Origin: an uncultured Clostridia bacterium
GTDB lineage: Bacteria; Bacillota; Clostridia; Christensenellales; Borkfalkiaceae
Assembly (NCBI GenBank): GCA_947570625.1
Contig: CANOUP010000001.1
Location: 62,001 to 126,000, forward strand
Length of the DNA stretch: 64,000 bases
Direction: 5' to 3'
The notes beneath the pieces were generated by a model. That model was not told the origin of the DNA. It ran no database searches and saw nothing but the letters and a program-made list of their open reading frames with translations. The stretch's first letter is position 1, and the number at the start of each line of letters is the position of its first letter. The translations under genes were made by a program, and so were the position numbers. This document shows, one piece after another, positions 17,851 to 25,533 of this stretch.

Positions 17851-18456
17851 CTATTTTTTGCGTTTATAAAGTTTTCTTAACGGGAACCAAAGAAGTATAA
17901 GCACTTCGAAAACCCCCGCCACGATATACATAAAGTAAATTTTGTCGAAGCTTGAAAAGGTTATGACGAAGACGTGGAAAATTACCGCGGCCGTCCATAC
18001 TATCAGCGAACAGGCGACCGTATTCGTTATCCAGTTGCCCCACAGCGCGGAAAATACCGTAATTACGATTGCGCAGCAAAACGGCGCGCAAACGTAAACG
18101 AGATAGGCGTACTTCGCCGACTCGGGGATAAAGTACACTATCATAAAAATAACCGTTGCGATAAACCACACAAGCCCCGCGGAAAGCAGGGTAATGAGCA
18201 GGCGTTTTTTGCCTATATTCATTTTGGGTTTGACTTTCAGCGAAACGCTTTCCGATATAATATCGTCAACGGAAATATTGTAAATTTCTGAAAGTTTTTT
18301 AAGCACGCGGATATCGGGTATAGCCTCGCCCCTTTCCCATTTGGAAACGGCTTTATCGGAATAGTTAAGTTTTTCGGCGAGTTGAAGCTGGGTCATTCGC
18401 GACGCAGTCCTCAATTCGACAAGGTTTTTAGCTATTGTTTCCTTCAATTCGTCCAT
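17851..18456 (-). CDS. XRE-family regulator with C-terminal membrane domain
   Basis: A 201-residue protein. Residues ~5-62 are a Cro/CI helix-turn-helix (LVELRTASRMTQLQLAEKLNYSDKAVSKWERG...) and about four membrane helices follow (~78-190). Such membrane-tethered XRE proteins usually respond to an envelope signal. I chose the ATG at 18456: a TATAAT box ends seven bases before it (18469-18464) with TTGTTT 17 bases further (18492-18487), so the mRNA should begin at or one base before the ATG with no Shine-Dalgarno. The inverted/direct repeats at 18505-18542 are candidate operators. It lies 14 bases from gltX. Confidence 0.8.
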   Translation of the reverse strand: MDELKETIAKNLVELRTASRMTQLQLAEKLNYSDKAVSKWERGEAIPDIRVLKKLSEIYNISVDDIISESVSLKVKPKMNIGKKRLLITLLSAGLVWFIATVIFMIVYFIPESAKYAYLVYVCAPFCCAIVITVFSALWGNWITNTVACSLIVWTAAVIFHVFVITFSSFDKIYFMYIVAGVFEVLILLWFPLRKLYKRKK

Positions 18457-18463
18457 AGCCCGA

Positions 18464-18492
18464 ATTATAGCATATTTCACGCAAAAAAACAA
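18464..18492 (-). promoter_or_regulatory. Promoter giving a leaderless transcript of the membrane XRE regulator
   Basis: Minus strand: TTGTTT at 18492-18487, 17-base spacer, perfect TATAAT at 18469-18464, seven bases to the ATG at 18456. Confidence 0.6.
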
Positions 18493-18504
18493 GCAAAAAC
18501 GTGA

Positions 18505-18542
18505 CTCTACTGTGAGTAGAGCGTGAAATTTAAGCAGTAGAG
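18505..18542. promoter_or_regulatory. Candidate operator with AGTAGAG repeats
   Basis: A 7-bp inverted repeat (ctctact-gtg-agtagag, 18505-18521) is followed by another agtagag at 18536-18542. The two direct copies are 21 bp apart, two helical turns. It lies just upstream of the XRE promoter and between the divergent xre and degV promoters. Confidence 0.45.
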
Positions 18543-18583
18543 TCTTAAATTTACTACGTGGAGATAAAACAGCCGGTAATAGG

Positions 18584-18611
18584 TTGTATTATTCGCGTTT
18601 TGGTTTATAAT
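18584..18611 (+). promoter_or_regulatory. Promoter of degV
   Basis: TTGTAT (18584-18589), 16-base spacer, TATAAT (18606-18611). Predicted start near 18618, leaving a ~43-base leader with SD AAGGAG before the ATG at 18661. Confidence 0.65.
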
Positions 18612-18660
18612 AGTTATAAATGATATTTGCTTACCGGAAACTTTGAATTAAGGAGAAATT

Positions 18661-19575
18661 ATGAACAGTTTTGATATTTACGTAGATTCGGCGGCCAACC
18701 TTACGGCGGATATGATTAAGGAAACGGGGATAACGGTCGTACCCTTCACCTGCACGGTAAACGGACAGGAAAGACTGTGCTTCGAAGACGGCGTTCCCTT
18801 TGCCGTAACGGCGAAAAAGTTTTACGAAAATATGCTTGAAAACGCTGATATAAAAACTTCGCTGATAGGACAGGCAACGTTCGAAGAAGCTATGGAAAAG
18901 TCGCTTTCGCAGGGCAGGGACGTAATGCTGGTAACAATTACGGCATCGTTAAGCGGAACAAACGCGCAGGCGCTTAAAGCACAGAAGGCTTTAAAAGAAA
19001 AATACCCCGACCGCAAAATTTACGTGGTCGACAGCGCGAACGCTTCGCTGGGCGAAGGGCTTGTAGCAGTGTATTCCGCAAGAAAACGCGACGGCGGAGC
19101 TTCAATCGACGAGTGTTATAAATGGGCGGAAGAAAACAAATATAAAATAAATTCTTACGTTACCGTAAACGATTTGAAATATCTGAGAAAGAGCGGACGC
19201 GTTTCAACGATACTTGCGGTTGCGGGCGCAATACTCAATATCAAGCCCATGCTAAAAGCCGACAGCTCAGACCCCGCCGTGCTTGCCGTATATTCGAAAG
19301 AGCGCGGAAGAAGAAAGTCAATCGAAGAACTTGTAAGACAGTTTACCAATAACGTAGTCGACCCCGACGAACAGACGGTTGCCATTACTCACTGCAACTG
19401 CGAGGACGAGGCGAAAGAACTTGCCGAAAGGCTTAAACAGCTGGGCGCAAACGACGTGGTAATCGACTATTACGACCTGTGCACGGGTTCGCACGTCGGT
19501 CCCGGCACCATAGCGCTTTTCTTTACGGGAAAAGACAGACGCGTTACAGACGAAAAGAAAGCAGGCAAAAAGTAA
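18661..19575 (+). CDS. DegV family fatty-acid-binding protein
   Basis: A 304-residue DegV/FakB-type protein. The N-terminal DSAANLTADMIKETGITVVPF segment and the TASLSGTNAQA loop (Ser/Thr binding the fatty-acid carboxylate) are diagnostic, and LRKSGRVSTILAVAGAILNIKPML forms the second half of the lipid pocket. FakB proteins hold a fatty acid while the kinase FakA phosphorylates it; no fakA lies in this window, so a different ligand cannot be excluded. The gene is monocistronic with its own promoter and terminator. Confidence 0.92.
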   Translation: MNSFDIYVDSAANLTADMIKETGITVVPFTCTVNGQERLCFEDGVPFAVTAKKFYENMLENADIKTSLIGQATFEEAMEKSLSQGRDVMLVTITASLSGTNAQALKAQKALKEKYPDRKIYVVDSANASLGEGLVAVYSARKRDGGASIDECYKWAEENKYKINSYVTVNDLKYLRKSGRVSTILAVAGAILNIKPMLKADSSDPAVLAVYSKERGRRKSIEELVRQFTNNVVDPDEQTVAITHCNCEDEAKELAERLKQLGANDVVIDYYDLCTGSHVGPGTIALFFTGKDRRVTDEKKAGKK

Positions 19576-19590
19576 TTTGCCGTTACAAAA

Positions 19591-19630
19591 AAAGCGCGGA
19601 GCTTCCTTTTGGAAGCTCCGCGCTTTTTAT
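19591..19630. terminator. Bidirectional terminator between degV and the LMW phosphatase gene
   Basis: A 16-bp stem (19591-19606 / 19611-19626) with TTTT loop, flanked by A-run and T-run, between convergent genes. Confidence 0.88.
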
Positions 19631-20116
19631 TTAATGCCTTTTATCGTATTCGAAGGCGCAAGCCTTCTCTTTTAAAAGATAATCAAGAAAGCATTCACAG
19701 CCTTCGCATATGTCGGCAAAAGCTTTCTCGAAATCGCGGGTATACCACGGGTCGGCGACGTCGTGCGGGTCTGACGTAAAGGACCGCAGTTTTTTAATCT
19801 TTTCGCCGAACTTACCGCCCGTAAGCCGTAATAAATCCAGCAGATTAGAGCTGTCCATTACGAGAATATAATCGTTGTTTATAACGTCTTTCAATGATAT
19901 CTGCTTTGCGATATGATTGCCCGGCACGCCGTGCATTATAAGCGTTTTCTTTGCAGGCGCGTATACGGGGTTACCCTCCTCGCAGTCGGAAGTTCCGAAC
20001 GACGTTATGCGGAAACTCGAAGCAAGTCCCCTTTCCTTTACCATTCCGGTAAATATTAGCTCCGCCATAGGTGAACGGCAGATATTTCCAAGACATACAA
20101 ACGCAACGTTAATCAT
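19631..20116 (-). CDS. Low molecular weight protein-tyrosine-phosphatase
   Basis: A 161-residue cytosolic phosphatase. The catalytic CX5R loop is C8-LGNIC-R14-S15 at the N-terminus and the general acid Asp is in DPWYTRD (Asp122). In Firmicutes such enzymes often reverse BY-kinase phosphorylation or act in stress responses; no kinase is near. Its ATG overlaps the stop of the upstream LOG-family gene (shared bases at 20116), so the two are an operon. Confidence 0.92.
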   Translation of the reverse strand: MINVAFVCLGNICRSPMAELIFTGMVKERGLASSFRITSFGTSDCEEGNPVYAPAKKTLIMHGVPGNHIAKQISLKDVINNDYILVMDSSNLLDLLRLTGGKFGEKIKKLRSFTSDPHDVADPWYTRDFEKAFADICEGCECFLDYLLKEKACAFEYDKRH

Positions 20117-20700
20117 CAGTCGCCTATTTTCAATTTCTGCCAGGTTGTGCCCGTGCCTTTATAGTTTTCGATATAGTTTATAATTTCTTCGTCAGAGTCG
20201 AAGCCCGCATACAGCTCGTTGCATTTGAAGGTGATAAACTTTCTTTCCGTCACCGTCTGCATAAAACGTTCAAGGTCGTCGTAATAGTTTTCTATGTTGT
20301 AGATAACCATAGCTTTGTCATGACGTCCGAGCTGTTTCAAAGTTAGAACCTCGAAAAACTCTTCGAACGTACCTATACCGCCGGGCGCTATGATAAACGC
20401 TTCGGCTTCCTCTTCCATTATGAACTTACGCTCCGACATGGTTTTTGTGTAAGTTATCTTATCGCAATCGCCGTAAATGGCTTCCACCTGTTCATCCCTG
20501 AAAAATTCGGGAATAACGCCGTGAACGAACGCGCCTCCGCGCTTGAACCCGCGCGCGGCCGCGCCCATAAGTCCCGTTGCGCCCGCGCCGAATACGAGCG
20601 TATGCCCGCGCTTTGCCAGTTTTTCGCCCAGCTCCTCCACCGCTTTTATATAAATTTCGTCGATATGCGCGCTCGCCGCGCCGAAAATACAAATCTTCAT
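20116..20700 (-). CDS. LOG family protein (TIGR00730; cytokinin riboside 5'-monophosphate phosphoribohydrolase-like)
   Basis: A 194-residue Rossmann-fold protein with the family motif PGGIGTFEE (106-114) and an FGAGATGLMGAAARG nucleotide-binding loop (38-51). Characterised LOG proteins cleave nucleoside 5'-monophosphates to the base and ribose 5-phosphate; in bacteria the physiological substrate is usually unclear. SD CGGAG precedes the ATG. It is coupled to the phosphatase gene downstream. Confidence 0.9.
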   Translation of the reverse strand: MKICIFGAASAHIDEIYIKAVEELGEKLAKRGHTLVFGAGATGLMGAAARGFKRGGAFVHGVIPEFFRDEQVEAIYGDCDKITYTKTMSERKFIMEEEAEAFIIAPGGIGTFEEFFEVLTLKQLGRHDKAMVIYNIENYYDDLERFMQTVTERKFITFKCNELYAGFDSDEEIINYIENYKGTGTTWQKLKIGD

Positions 20701-20882
20701 TTTAAGCTCCGTTATTTTGACTACTATATTATTATAGCCGTTTTATCGAAAATTGTCAACAATTGTTTTTTTATGCATTTTTTATCAAAAACTGGTAAAA
20801 ATTTTCAATTAACACTGTACAAATTTATAAATCCGTGATATACTTATTTTATAGAAATTATTGATAAAGGAGCTCAGTTCTT

Positions 20883-21683
20883 ATGGAAATGAAAGATTTC
20901 AGACTTGACGGAAAAATCGCGCTTGTAACGGGCGCTTCATACGGTATAGGCTTTGCAATTGCCTGCGGTTTAGCCAAAGCGGGCGCAACGATTGTTTTCA
21001 ACGACATCAATGCGGAACTTGTAAGCAAGGGCATGGAAGAATATAAAAAAGAAGGCGTGAACGCGCACGGCTACGTCTGCGACGTTACCGACGAAAACGG
21101 CGTAAACGCGCTTGTCAAAACTATCGAAAAGGAAGTCGGCGTAATCGATATTCTCGTTAACAACGCGGGAATTATCAAACGCATACCAATGTGCGAAATG
21201 ACCGCCGCGCAGTTCAGGCAGGTTATCGACATCGACCTTAACGGACCTTTCATAATGTCGAAAGCCGTAATTCCCTCGATGATTAAAAAGGGACACGGTA
21301 AAATAATCAATATCTGCTCTATGATGTCGGAGCTGGGCAGGGAAACTGTTTCCGCTTACGCCGCGGCAAAAGGCGGACTTAAAATGCTTACCAAAAATAT
21401 CTGTTCGGAATACGGCGAATACAATATCCAGTGTAACGGCATAGGTCCCGGTTATATCGCAACCCCGCAGACTGCTCCCCTCCGTGAAAAACAGCCCGAC
21501 GGAAGCCGTCACCCCTTCGACTCGTTCATTATTTCAAAGACGCCCGCAGGCAGATGGCTTGAAGCGGACGAGCTTTCGGGTCCCGCGGTATTCCTCGCTT
21601 CCGATGCTTCGAACGCGGTCAACGGACACATTCTTTACGTCGACGGCGGTATCCTCGCTTATATAGGAAAACAGCCTAAGTAA
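20883..21683 (+). CDS. SDR oxidoreductase, probably gluconate 5-dehydrogenase
   Basis: A 266-residue classical short-chain dehydrogenase. It has the cofactor motif TGASYGIG (16-23), NNAG (93-96) and catalytic Ser146, Tyr159 and Lys163. The pattern RIPMCEM, MMSELGRETVSAYAAAKGGLKML and the C-terminal VNGHILYVDGGILAYIGKQP tail match IdnO-type enzymes that interconvert D-gluconate and 5-keto-D-gluconate. No other gluconate gene is adjacent, so substrate is a family-level call. AAAGGAG lies 10 bases before the first of two nearby ATGs, which I took as start. Confidence 0.85.
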   Translation: MEMKDFRLDGKIALVTGASYGIGFAIACGLAKAGATIVFNDINAELVSKGMEEYKKEGVNAHGYVCDVTDENGVNALVKTIEKEVGVIDILVNNAGIIKRIPMCEMTAAQFRQVIDIDLNGPFIMSKAVIPSMIKKGHGKIINICSMMSELGRETVSAYAAAKGGLKMLTKNICSEYGEYNIQCNGIGPGYIATPQTAPLREKQPDGSRHPFDSFIISKTPAGRWLEADELSGPAVFLASDASNAVNGHILYVDGGILAYIGKQPK

Positions 21684-21692
21684 AGTTATAAT

Positions 21693-21730
21693 AAGAAAAG
21701 CCGAACGGTTGAACCGTTCGGCTTTTCTTA
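21693..21730 (+). terminator. Terminator of the gluconate dehydrogenase gene
   Basis: A 16-bp stem (21693-21708 / 21714-21729) with a 5-base loop ends in TTTTCTT. Its A-rich foot may also stop the tRNA/tmRNA transcript from the other side. Confidence 0.85.
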
Positions 21731-21773
21731 CGTCTTTTCAGCCTTATCGGATGAACAGGCAAATATTTTGTTT

Positions 21774-21849
21774 TGGTGGAGCTAATCGGGTTCGAACCGA
21801 TGACCTTTTGAATGCCATTCAAACGCGCTACCAACTGCGCCATAACCCC
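21774..21849 (-). tRNA. tRNA-Ala (anticodon GGC)
   Basis: A 76-base cloverleaf with encoded CCA. The acceptor 5' GGGGTTA pairs with TAGCTCC (two wobble pairs). The anticodon loop ATGGCAT between TTTGA/TCAAA arms gives anticodon GGC, reading GCC alanine codons. The T loop is TTCGAAC and the discriminator is A. Confidence 0.95.
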
Positions 21850-21889
21850 GAAATACGCTATATATTAGCGGATGCCGAATATTAAATTG

Positions 21890-22276
21890 TGGTGGACGAG
21901 TCGGGATTTGCACCCGAGTCTTACGGGTTTAGTCTGAGCTTTCTACATATTTATTCCGCCTATTGACTTACTCCGTTCCCGCCGGCGGACGGGCTGAAAC
22001 GAAGGCATACCGCAAATTACTTCCGCAAAGCGCGCGGTAAAACGCGGTGCGGAGTTTCCCGTTTGATTAACGCCGTTCTGCCGTCAACGGTTTACGGCAG
22101 GCGACGGACAGCGTAGTTTACGCTGCGCAAGCCAAGCTTGCCGCTCTGGGAGCGGGGAAAGCTACGACTTTGGAATCGTTAGATTCTGCGTTTAAATTTA
22201 AGTTCCGTTTTTACAAAGACGAGCCTTTGATATGCTTTTCTCATTCTCTGCCCGCAATCGAATCTGAAACTCGCCC
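21890..22276 (-). ncRNA. ssrA: tmRNA (ssrA)
   Basis: A 387-base transfer-messenger RNA. The ends form an acceptor stem (GGGCGAG at 22276-22270 with CTCGTCC) plus A-CCA, and the T-arm is TCGGG-TGCAAAT-CCCGA. Predicted tag reading frame: resume codon GCA at 22189-22187, stop TAA at 22120-22118, giving 23 codons beginning AESNDSKVVA and ending ASLACAA. The TAA lies in the loop of a CAGCG/CGCTG hairpin, as is usual for helix 5. Downstream palindromic segments are the pseudoknots. The tag is much longer than the usual 10-15 residues; see findings. Confidence 0.92.
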
Positions 22277-22297
22277 GATTGCGTATCAAGCTTTTTT

Positions 22298-22326
22298 ACT
22301 ATACCAAATTTATAATAAAAAATCAA
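22298..22326 (-). promoter_or_regulatory. Promoter of ssrA
   Basis: Minus strand TTGATT (22326-22321), 17-base spacer, TATAGT (22303-22298). The start is near 22291, giving a ~15-base 5' precursor before the mature end at 22276. Confidence 0.65.
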
Positions 22327-22346
22327 GCGTTTAATTTTGTTTTTTA

Positions 22347-22375
22347 TTGACATTTTTCTGCAAATACATTAAAGT
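22347..22375 (+). promoter_or_regulatory. Promoter of pfkB, probably leaderless
   Basis: Perfect TTGACA (22347-22352), 17-base spacer, TAAAGT (22370-22375); the ATG follows seven bases later and no Shine-Dalgarno exists. Confidence 0.5.
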
Positions 22376-22382
22376 TATACTG

Positions 22383-23294
22383 ATGATATACACGGTAACG
22401 TTTAACCCCTCTCTGGATTACTACGTACAAGTAAATAACCTTAAAAGCGGTTTAGTAAACCGTACCGTATCCGAACGGCTCGCCGTCGGGGGGAAAGGCA
22501 TAAATGTTTCTCTCGCCCTCAAAGAATTGGGCGACGATTCGCTTGCGCTCGGTTTCGTAGCGGGGTTTACGGGTAAAGCCATTAAGGACAAAATTTCCGC
22601 TTTGGGGCTAAACCACGATTTCATAAACGTGGACGGACAAAGCCGAATAAACGTTAAAATCAAAAGCAATACTGAAACGGATATAAACGGAACGGGCGCG
22701 AACGTGACCGAAGCCGACGTAAACAAACTCGTCAAAAAACTGCGCGCTCTGTTAAGTCCGGGCGACTGGCTGATTGCAAGCGGCAGCGTCCCCTCCACCC
22801 TCGATTGTTTTACTTACGCAAATCTTTTCAAAAAGCTTAAAGGCGTGAAAGGAATAAACCTTGTCGTCGATGCGAGCGGAAAACTGCTTACCGAAACGCT
22901 TAAATACAAACCGTTTTTGATTAAGCCGAATATTTACGAGCTGGCGGAAATATTCGGTCTTTCCTCCCTGCCGGATATAGAAGGCGTTTTTGCCTGCGCG
23001 AGAAAATTACGTGATGCTGGCGCGAGAAACGTAATCGTTTCTATGGGAAGCTCGGGCGCGGCCATGGTTACCGAAACCGAACAGTCGATGTACGTGCGGG
23101 CGGCGCGCGGACAGCTTGTAAACTCGGTCGGGGCGGGCGATTCCATGATTGCGGGCTTTATCCACGAATACCTCAAATCCGGAAACTACTTTACCGCTTT
23201 AAATTACGCGACGGCGGCGGGAAGCGCCTGCGCCTTTACAAAGAACCTTGCAACGAAAGAACAGATTGAATACGTAGAATCGCTGATGTTATGA
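22383..23294 (+). CDS. pfkB: PfkB family sugar kinase, 1-phosphofructokinase type
   Basis: A 303-residue ribokinase-fold enzyme. N-terminal TVTFNPSLDYYVQV and GGKGIN (36-41) are typical of 1-phosphofructokinase/tagatose-6-phosphate kinase. The catalytic GAGDS has Asp253. It phosphorylates fructose 1-phosphate or a related sugar phosphate; no fructose PTS gene is adjacent, so the exact substrate is open. I start at the ATG at 22383, where similarity begins; an upstream TTG in frame at 22347 is actually the -35 box. The last bases overlap the next gene (ATGA). Confidence 0.88.
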   Translation: MIYTVTFNPSLDYYVQVNNLKSGLVNRTVSERLAVGGKGINVSLALKELGDDSLALGFVAGFTGKAIKDKISALGLNHDFINVDGQSRINVKIKSNTETDINGTGANVTEADVNKLVKKLRALLSPGDWLIASGSVPSTLDCFTYANLFKKLKGVKGINLVVDASGKLLTETLKYKPFLIKPNIYELAEIFGLSSLPDIEGVFACARKLRDAGARNVIVSMGSSGAAMVTETEQSMYVRAARGQLVNSVGAGDSMIAGFIHEYLKSGNYFTALNYATAAGSACAFTKNLATKEQIEYVESLML

Positions 23295-23761
23295 CGGAAT
23301 ACTTCTTTACCGACGGCGATGTTTACGCCGGGCTTTATAAAATTTTAGACGAACGGCTTGACTGTTACCGAATTTTGAAAACGGAAAACGGCAAGCCGTA
23401 TTTAGAGGGCGACCCCCTCTTTTTTTCAATTTCGCACAGCGCGGACAGGGGCGTTTTCGCTATATCGGACAGACCCGTCGGCATAGACCTTGAAACGGTA
23501 CGCGAAAGAAAGTTTTCCTCGGTGCTTAAAAAATTCACAGGCAGGGAAAAAGGCGAAATTAAAGGCACGGAAGATTTTTTAAAACACTGGGTCGTCAGGG
23601 AAGCCTATATTAAAATGAAAGGGCTGACGCTTGCCGAAAAGCTTTCGGATTGCGAATACTACGGCGGTGTTTTATACGATTGCGGACGGGCTGTCGGCTG
23701 TACCTTCACGCACGGCTCCGACGGGAACGCGGTCTGGTGTATTTGTGTTGACAACGATTGA
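23291..23761 (+). CDS. 4'-phosphopantetheinyl transferase superfamily protein
   Basis: A 156-residue, short Sfp/AcpT-type enzyme that moves phosphopantetheine from CoA to a carrier protein. Mg-binding PVGIDLE has Asp66 and Glu68, and the second motif WVVREAYIKMKG has Trp100, Glu104 and Lys108 (Arg replaces the usual Lys before Glu). Sfp-type enzymes are ~220 residues, so this is a compact single-unit-like version with a reduced N-terminal half. The start overlaps the pfkB stop. No acyl- or peptidyl-carrier gene is near. Confidence 0.85.
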   Translation: MTEYFFTDGDVYAGLYKILDERLDCYRILKTENGKPYLEGDPLFFSISHSADRGVFAISDRPVGIDLETVRERKFSSVLKKFTGREKGEIKGTEDFLKHWVVREAYIKMKGLTLAEKLSDCEYYGGVLYDCGRAVGCTFTHGSDGNAVWCICVDND

Positions 23762-23777
23762 ATAAATAAGGTATAAT
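23748..23777 (+). promoter_or_regulatory. Promoter of mtnN-luxS, leaderless
   Basis: Perfect TTGACA (23748-23753, inside the end of the previous gene), 18-base spacer, perfect TATAAT (23772-23777). The ATG at 23784 is seven bases after the last T, the expected +1. Confidence 0.75.
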
Positions 23778-23783
23778 TTACAT

Positions 23784-24431
23784 ATGAAAGTTTTTGTGAT
23801 AGCAATGGAAAAAGAAGCCCTGCCCGTTATCGGGGCTATGCATGCGGAACGCGATTTTATTTTCTGCGGGAAACGTGTTTTATGCGGTACTCTCTACGGT
23901 AAACGCGCGGGCATCGTAGTTTGCGGAGTGGGCAAAGTGAATGCCGCCTGCGGTACGCAGATAGCGGTCGACGAGCTGGGTGCGGACGAAATCATCAATG
24001 TCGGCGTTGCTGGCGGTCTGCACGCAAATCTTGCCGTCGGCGAAATTTACGGTATTTCGGAAGTTGTTCAGTACGACTTCGATTTAACGCAGATAAACAA
24101 TACCGCAATCGGCACGCTCGACGAGTGCAAAAACAACTATCTTCCCCTTTCGACCCAGCGGTTCCCCCTCAAAAGGCTTGCAACGGGCGACAGGTTTAAC
24201 GACAGCAAGGAAGATTACAGCCTGCTGACAAAGACGCTGGGCGCCGATATACGCGATATGGAAGGCGGCGCAATTGCGCAGACGTGCATGCATGCAGGCG
24301 TAAAGTTCAAGGCGTACAAGATAATTTCGGACATTGCGGGTAACTCAAGCACGACCGAACAGTATCTTAAAAATCTTGACATATGCTTAAAGACACTTGA
24401 AGAACAGCTTAAAAACATAGTTGAGGCTTAG
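23784..24431 (+). CDS. mtnN: 5'-methylthioadenosine/S-adenosylhomocysteine nucleosidase
   Basis: A 215-residue nucleosidase that splits adenine from S-adenosylhomocysteine and methylthioadenosine. Catalytic residues are visible: an N-terminal Glu (MEKEA, residue 9 or 11), DMEGGA with Glu160, and SDIAG with Asp183. NVGVAGGL forms the substrate loop. It is followed two bases later by luxS, completing the route from SAH to homocysteine and DPD/AI-2. The mRNA appears leaderless. The C-terminus is slightly shorter than the usual 230 residues. Confidence 0.94.
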   Translation: MKVFVIAMEKEALPVIGAMHAERDFIFCGKRVLCGTLYGKRAGIVVCGVGKVNAACGTQIAVDELGADEIINVGVAGGLHANLAVGEIYGISEVVQYDFDLTQINNTAIGTLDECKNNYLPLSTQRFPLKRLATGDRFNDSKEDYSLLTKTLGADIRDMEGGAIAQTCMHAGVKFKAYKIISDIAGNSSTTEQYLKNLDICLKTLEEQLKNIVEA

Positions 24432-24433
24432 TT

Positions 24434-24862
24434 ATGGAAAAAATTCCTTCTTTTTCAAAAAACCACGACGAACTTTCCGTGGGACTGCACGAGTGCGGGA
24501 CGGCGAACGGCGTCACTACCTGGGATTTGCGTTTTAAAAAACCGAACGCGGGCGACTATCTTTCACCCAAAGCACTACATACCGTCGAACACCTGCTTGC
24601 GACGGTTTTGAGAAATTCCGAAGAAAAGGACAATATCGTCTATTTCGGTCCTATGGGGTGCAGAACGGGCTTCTACCTTCTCACCGTCAACCTTGATTAC
24701 GGCAAGACGCTTGAACTTTTAAAAAAGAGTTTCGCGCTCTCCCTCTCTTTCAAAGAAGTGCCCGGCAGTAAACGCGAAGAATGCGGAAACTGCGCCGAGC
24801 ACGACCTGGACGGCGCTTTATGCGAATGTGAAAAATATTTGGAGATACTTGAAAAATTATGA
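24434..24862 (+). CDS. luxS: S-ribosylhomocysteine lyase LuxS
   Basis: A 142-residue metalloenzyme converting S-ribosylhomocysteine to homocysteine and DPD, the precursor of autoinducer-2. The metal site has H49-T-V-E52-H53 and a C-terminal Cys (C117 or C120 in ECGNC). The catalytic Cys76 is in GPMGCRTGFYL. It pairs with mtnN upstream and overlaps ung downstream by four bases. Confidence 0.95.
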   Translation: MEKIPSFSKNHDELSVGLHECGTANGVTTWDLRFKKPNAGDYLSPKALHTVEHLLATVLRNSEEKDNIVYFGPMGCRTGFYLLTVNLDYGKTLELLKKSFALSLSFKEVPGSKREECGNCAEHDLDGALCECEKYLEILEKL

Positions 24863-25524
24863 AACCTTTACAGGGGGGCTGGGACGAACTTTTAAGCGGT
24901 TTGTTCAGCGACGAAAGATACCTTAAAATACGCGAGTTTCTCAAATACGAGTACACCCACTACGTCGTATATCCGGATATGTACGACCTTTTCAACTGTT
25001 TCAGGTATACCCCGCTTAAAAACGTAAAAGCAGTTATTCTCGGGCAAGACCCCTATCACGAACCTAACCAGGCGCACGGACTGTGTTTTTCCGTCAAAAA
25101 AGGAGTTGCGCTTCCTCCCTCGTTACAGAATATATATAAAGAGATAGAAAGCGACGTCAACATTAAAGAGCCCGCCTGCGGCGACCTTACCAAGTGGGCG
25201 CAGGAAGGCGTGCTTCTTCTCAACACGACGCTTACGGTAAGGGAACACCATGCAAACTCGCACTCTAAGTGCGGATGGGCGTGGTTCACCGACAGCGTAA
25301 TAAAGCTTATTTCCGAAAACACGCAAAACACCGTGTTTATCCTCTGGGGCGGTAACGCGAGGAGCAAGGTTCCTCTGATAGACGCAGACAAACACTGCAT
25401 ATTACAGAGCGTGCACCCCTCGCCCCTTTCGGCTTATAACGGATTTTTCGGCTGTAAACATTTTTCTAAAACAAACGACTACCTTGTAAAACACGGTAAA
25501 ACGCCCATAGACTGGCAATTATAA
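24859..25524 (+). CDS. ung: Uracil-DNA glycosylase (family 1)
   Basis: A 221-residue base-excision repair enzyme that removes uracil from DNA. The water-activating motif GQDPYH has Asp64; LLLNTTLTVREHHANSH and HPSPLSAYNGFFGCKHFS (catalytic His in HPSPLS) complete the family set. It overlaps luxS (ATGA), so it is in the same operon, though functionally unrelated. Confidence 0.96.
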   Translation: MKPLQGGWDELLSGLFSDERYLKIREFLKYEYTHYVVYPDMYDLFNCFRYTPLKNVKAVILGQDPYHEPNQAHGLCFSVKKGVALPPSLQNIYKEIESDVNIKEPACGDLTKWAQEGVLLLNTTLTVREHHANSHSKCGWAWFTDSVIKLISENTQNTVFILWGGNARSKVPLIDADKHCILQSVHPSPLSAYNGFFGCKHFSKTNDYLVKHGKTPIDWQL

Positions 25525-25533
25525 CGGAGAACA

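Noticed and set aside
21774..22276. Prophage or island integration at tRNA-Ala/tmRNA
   Set aside because: No integrase, att repeat or foreign genes flank these RNAs.
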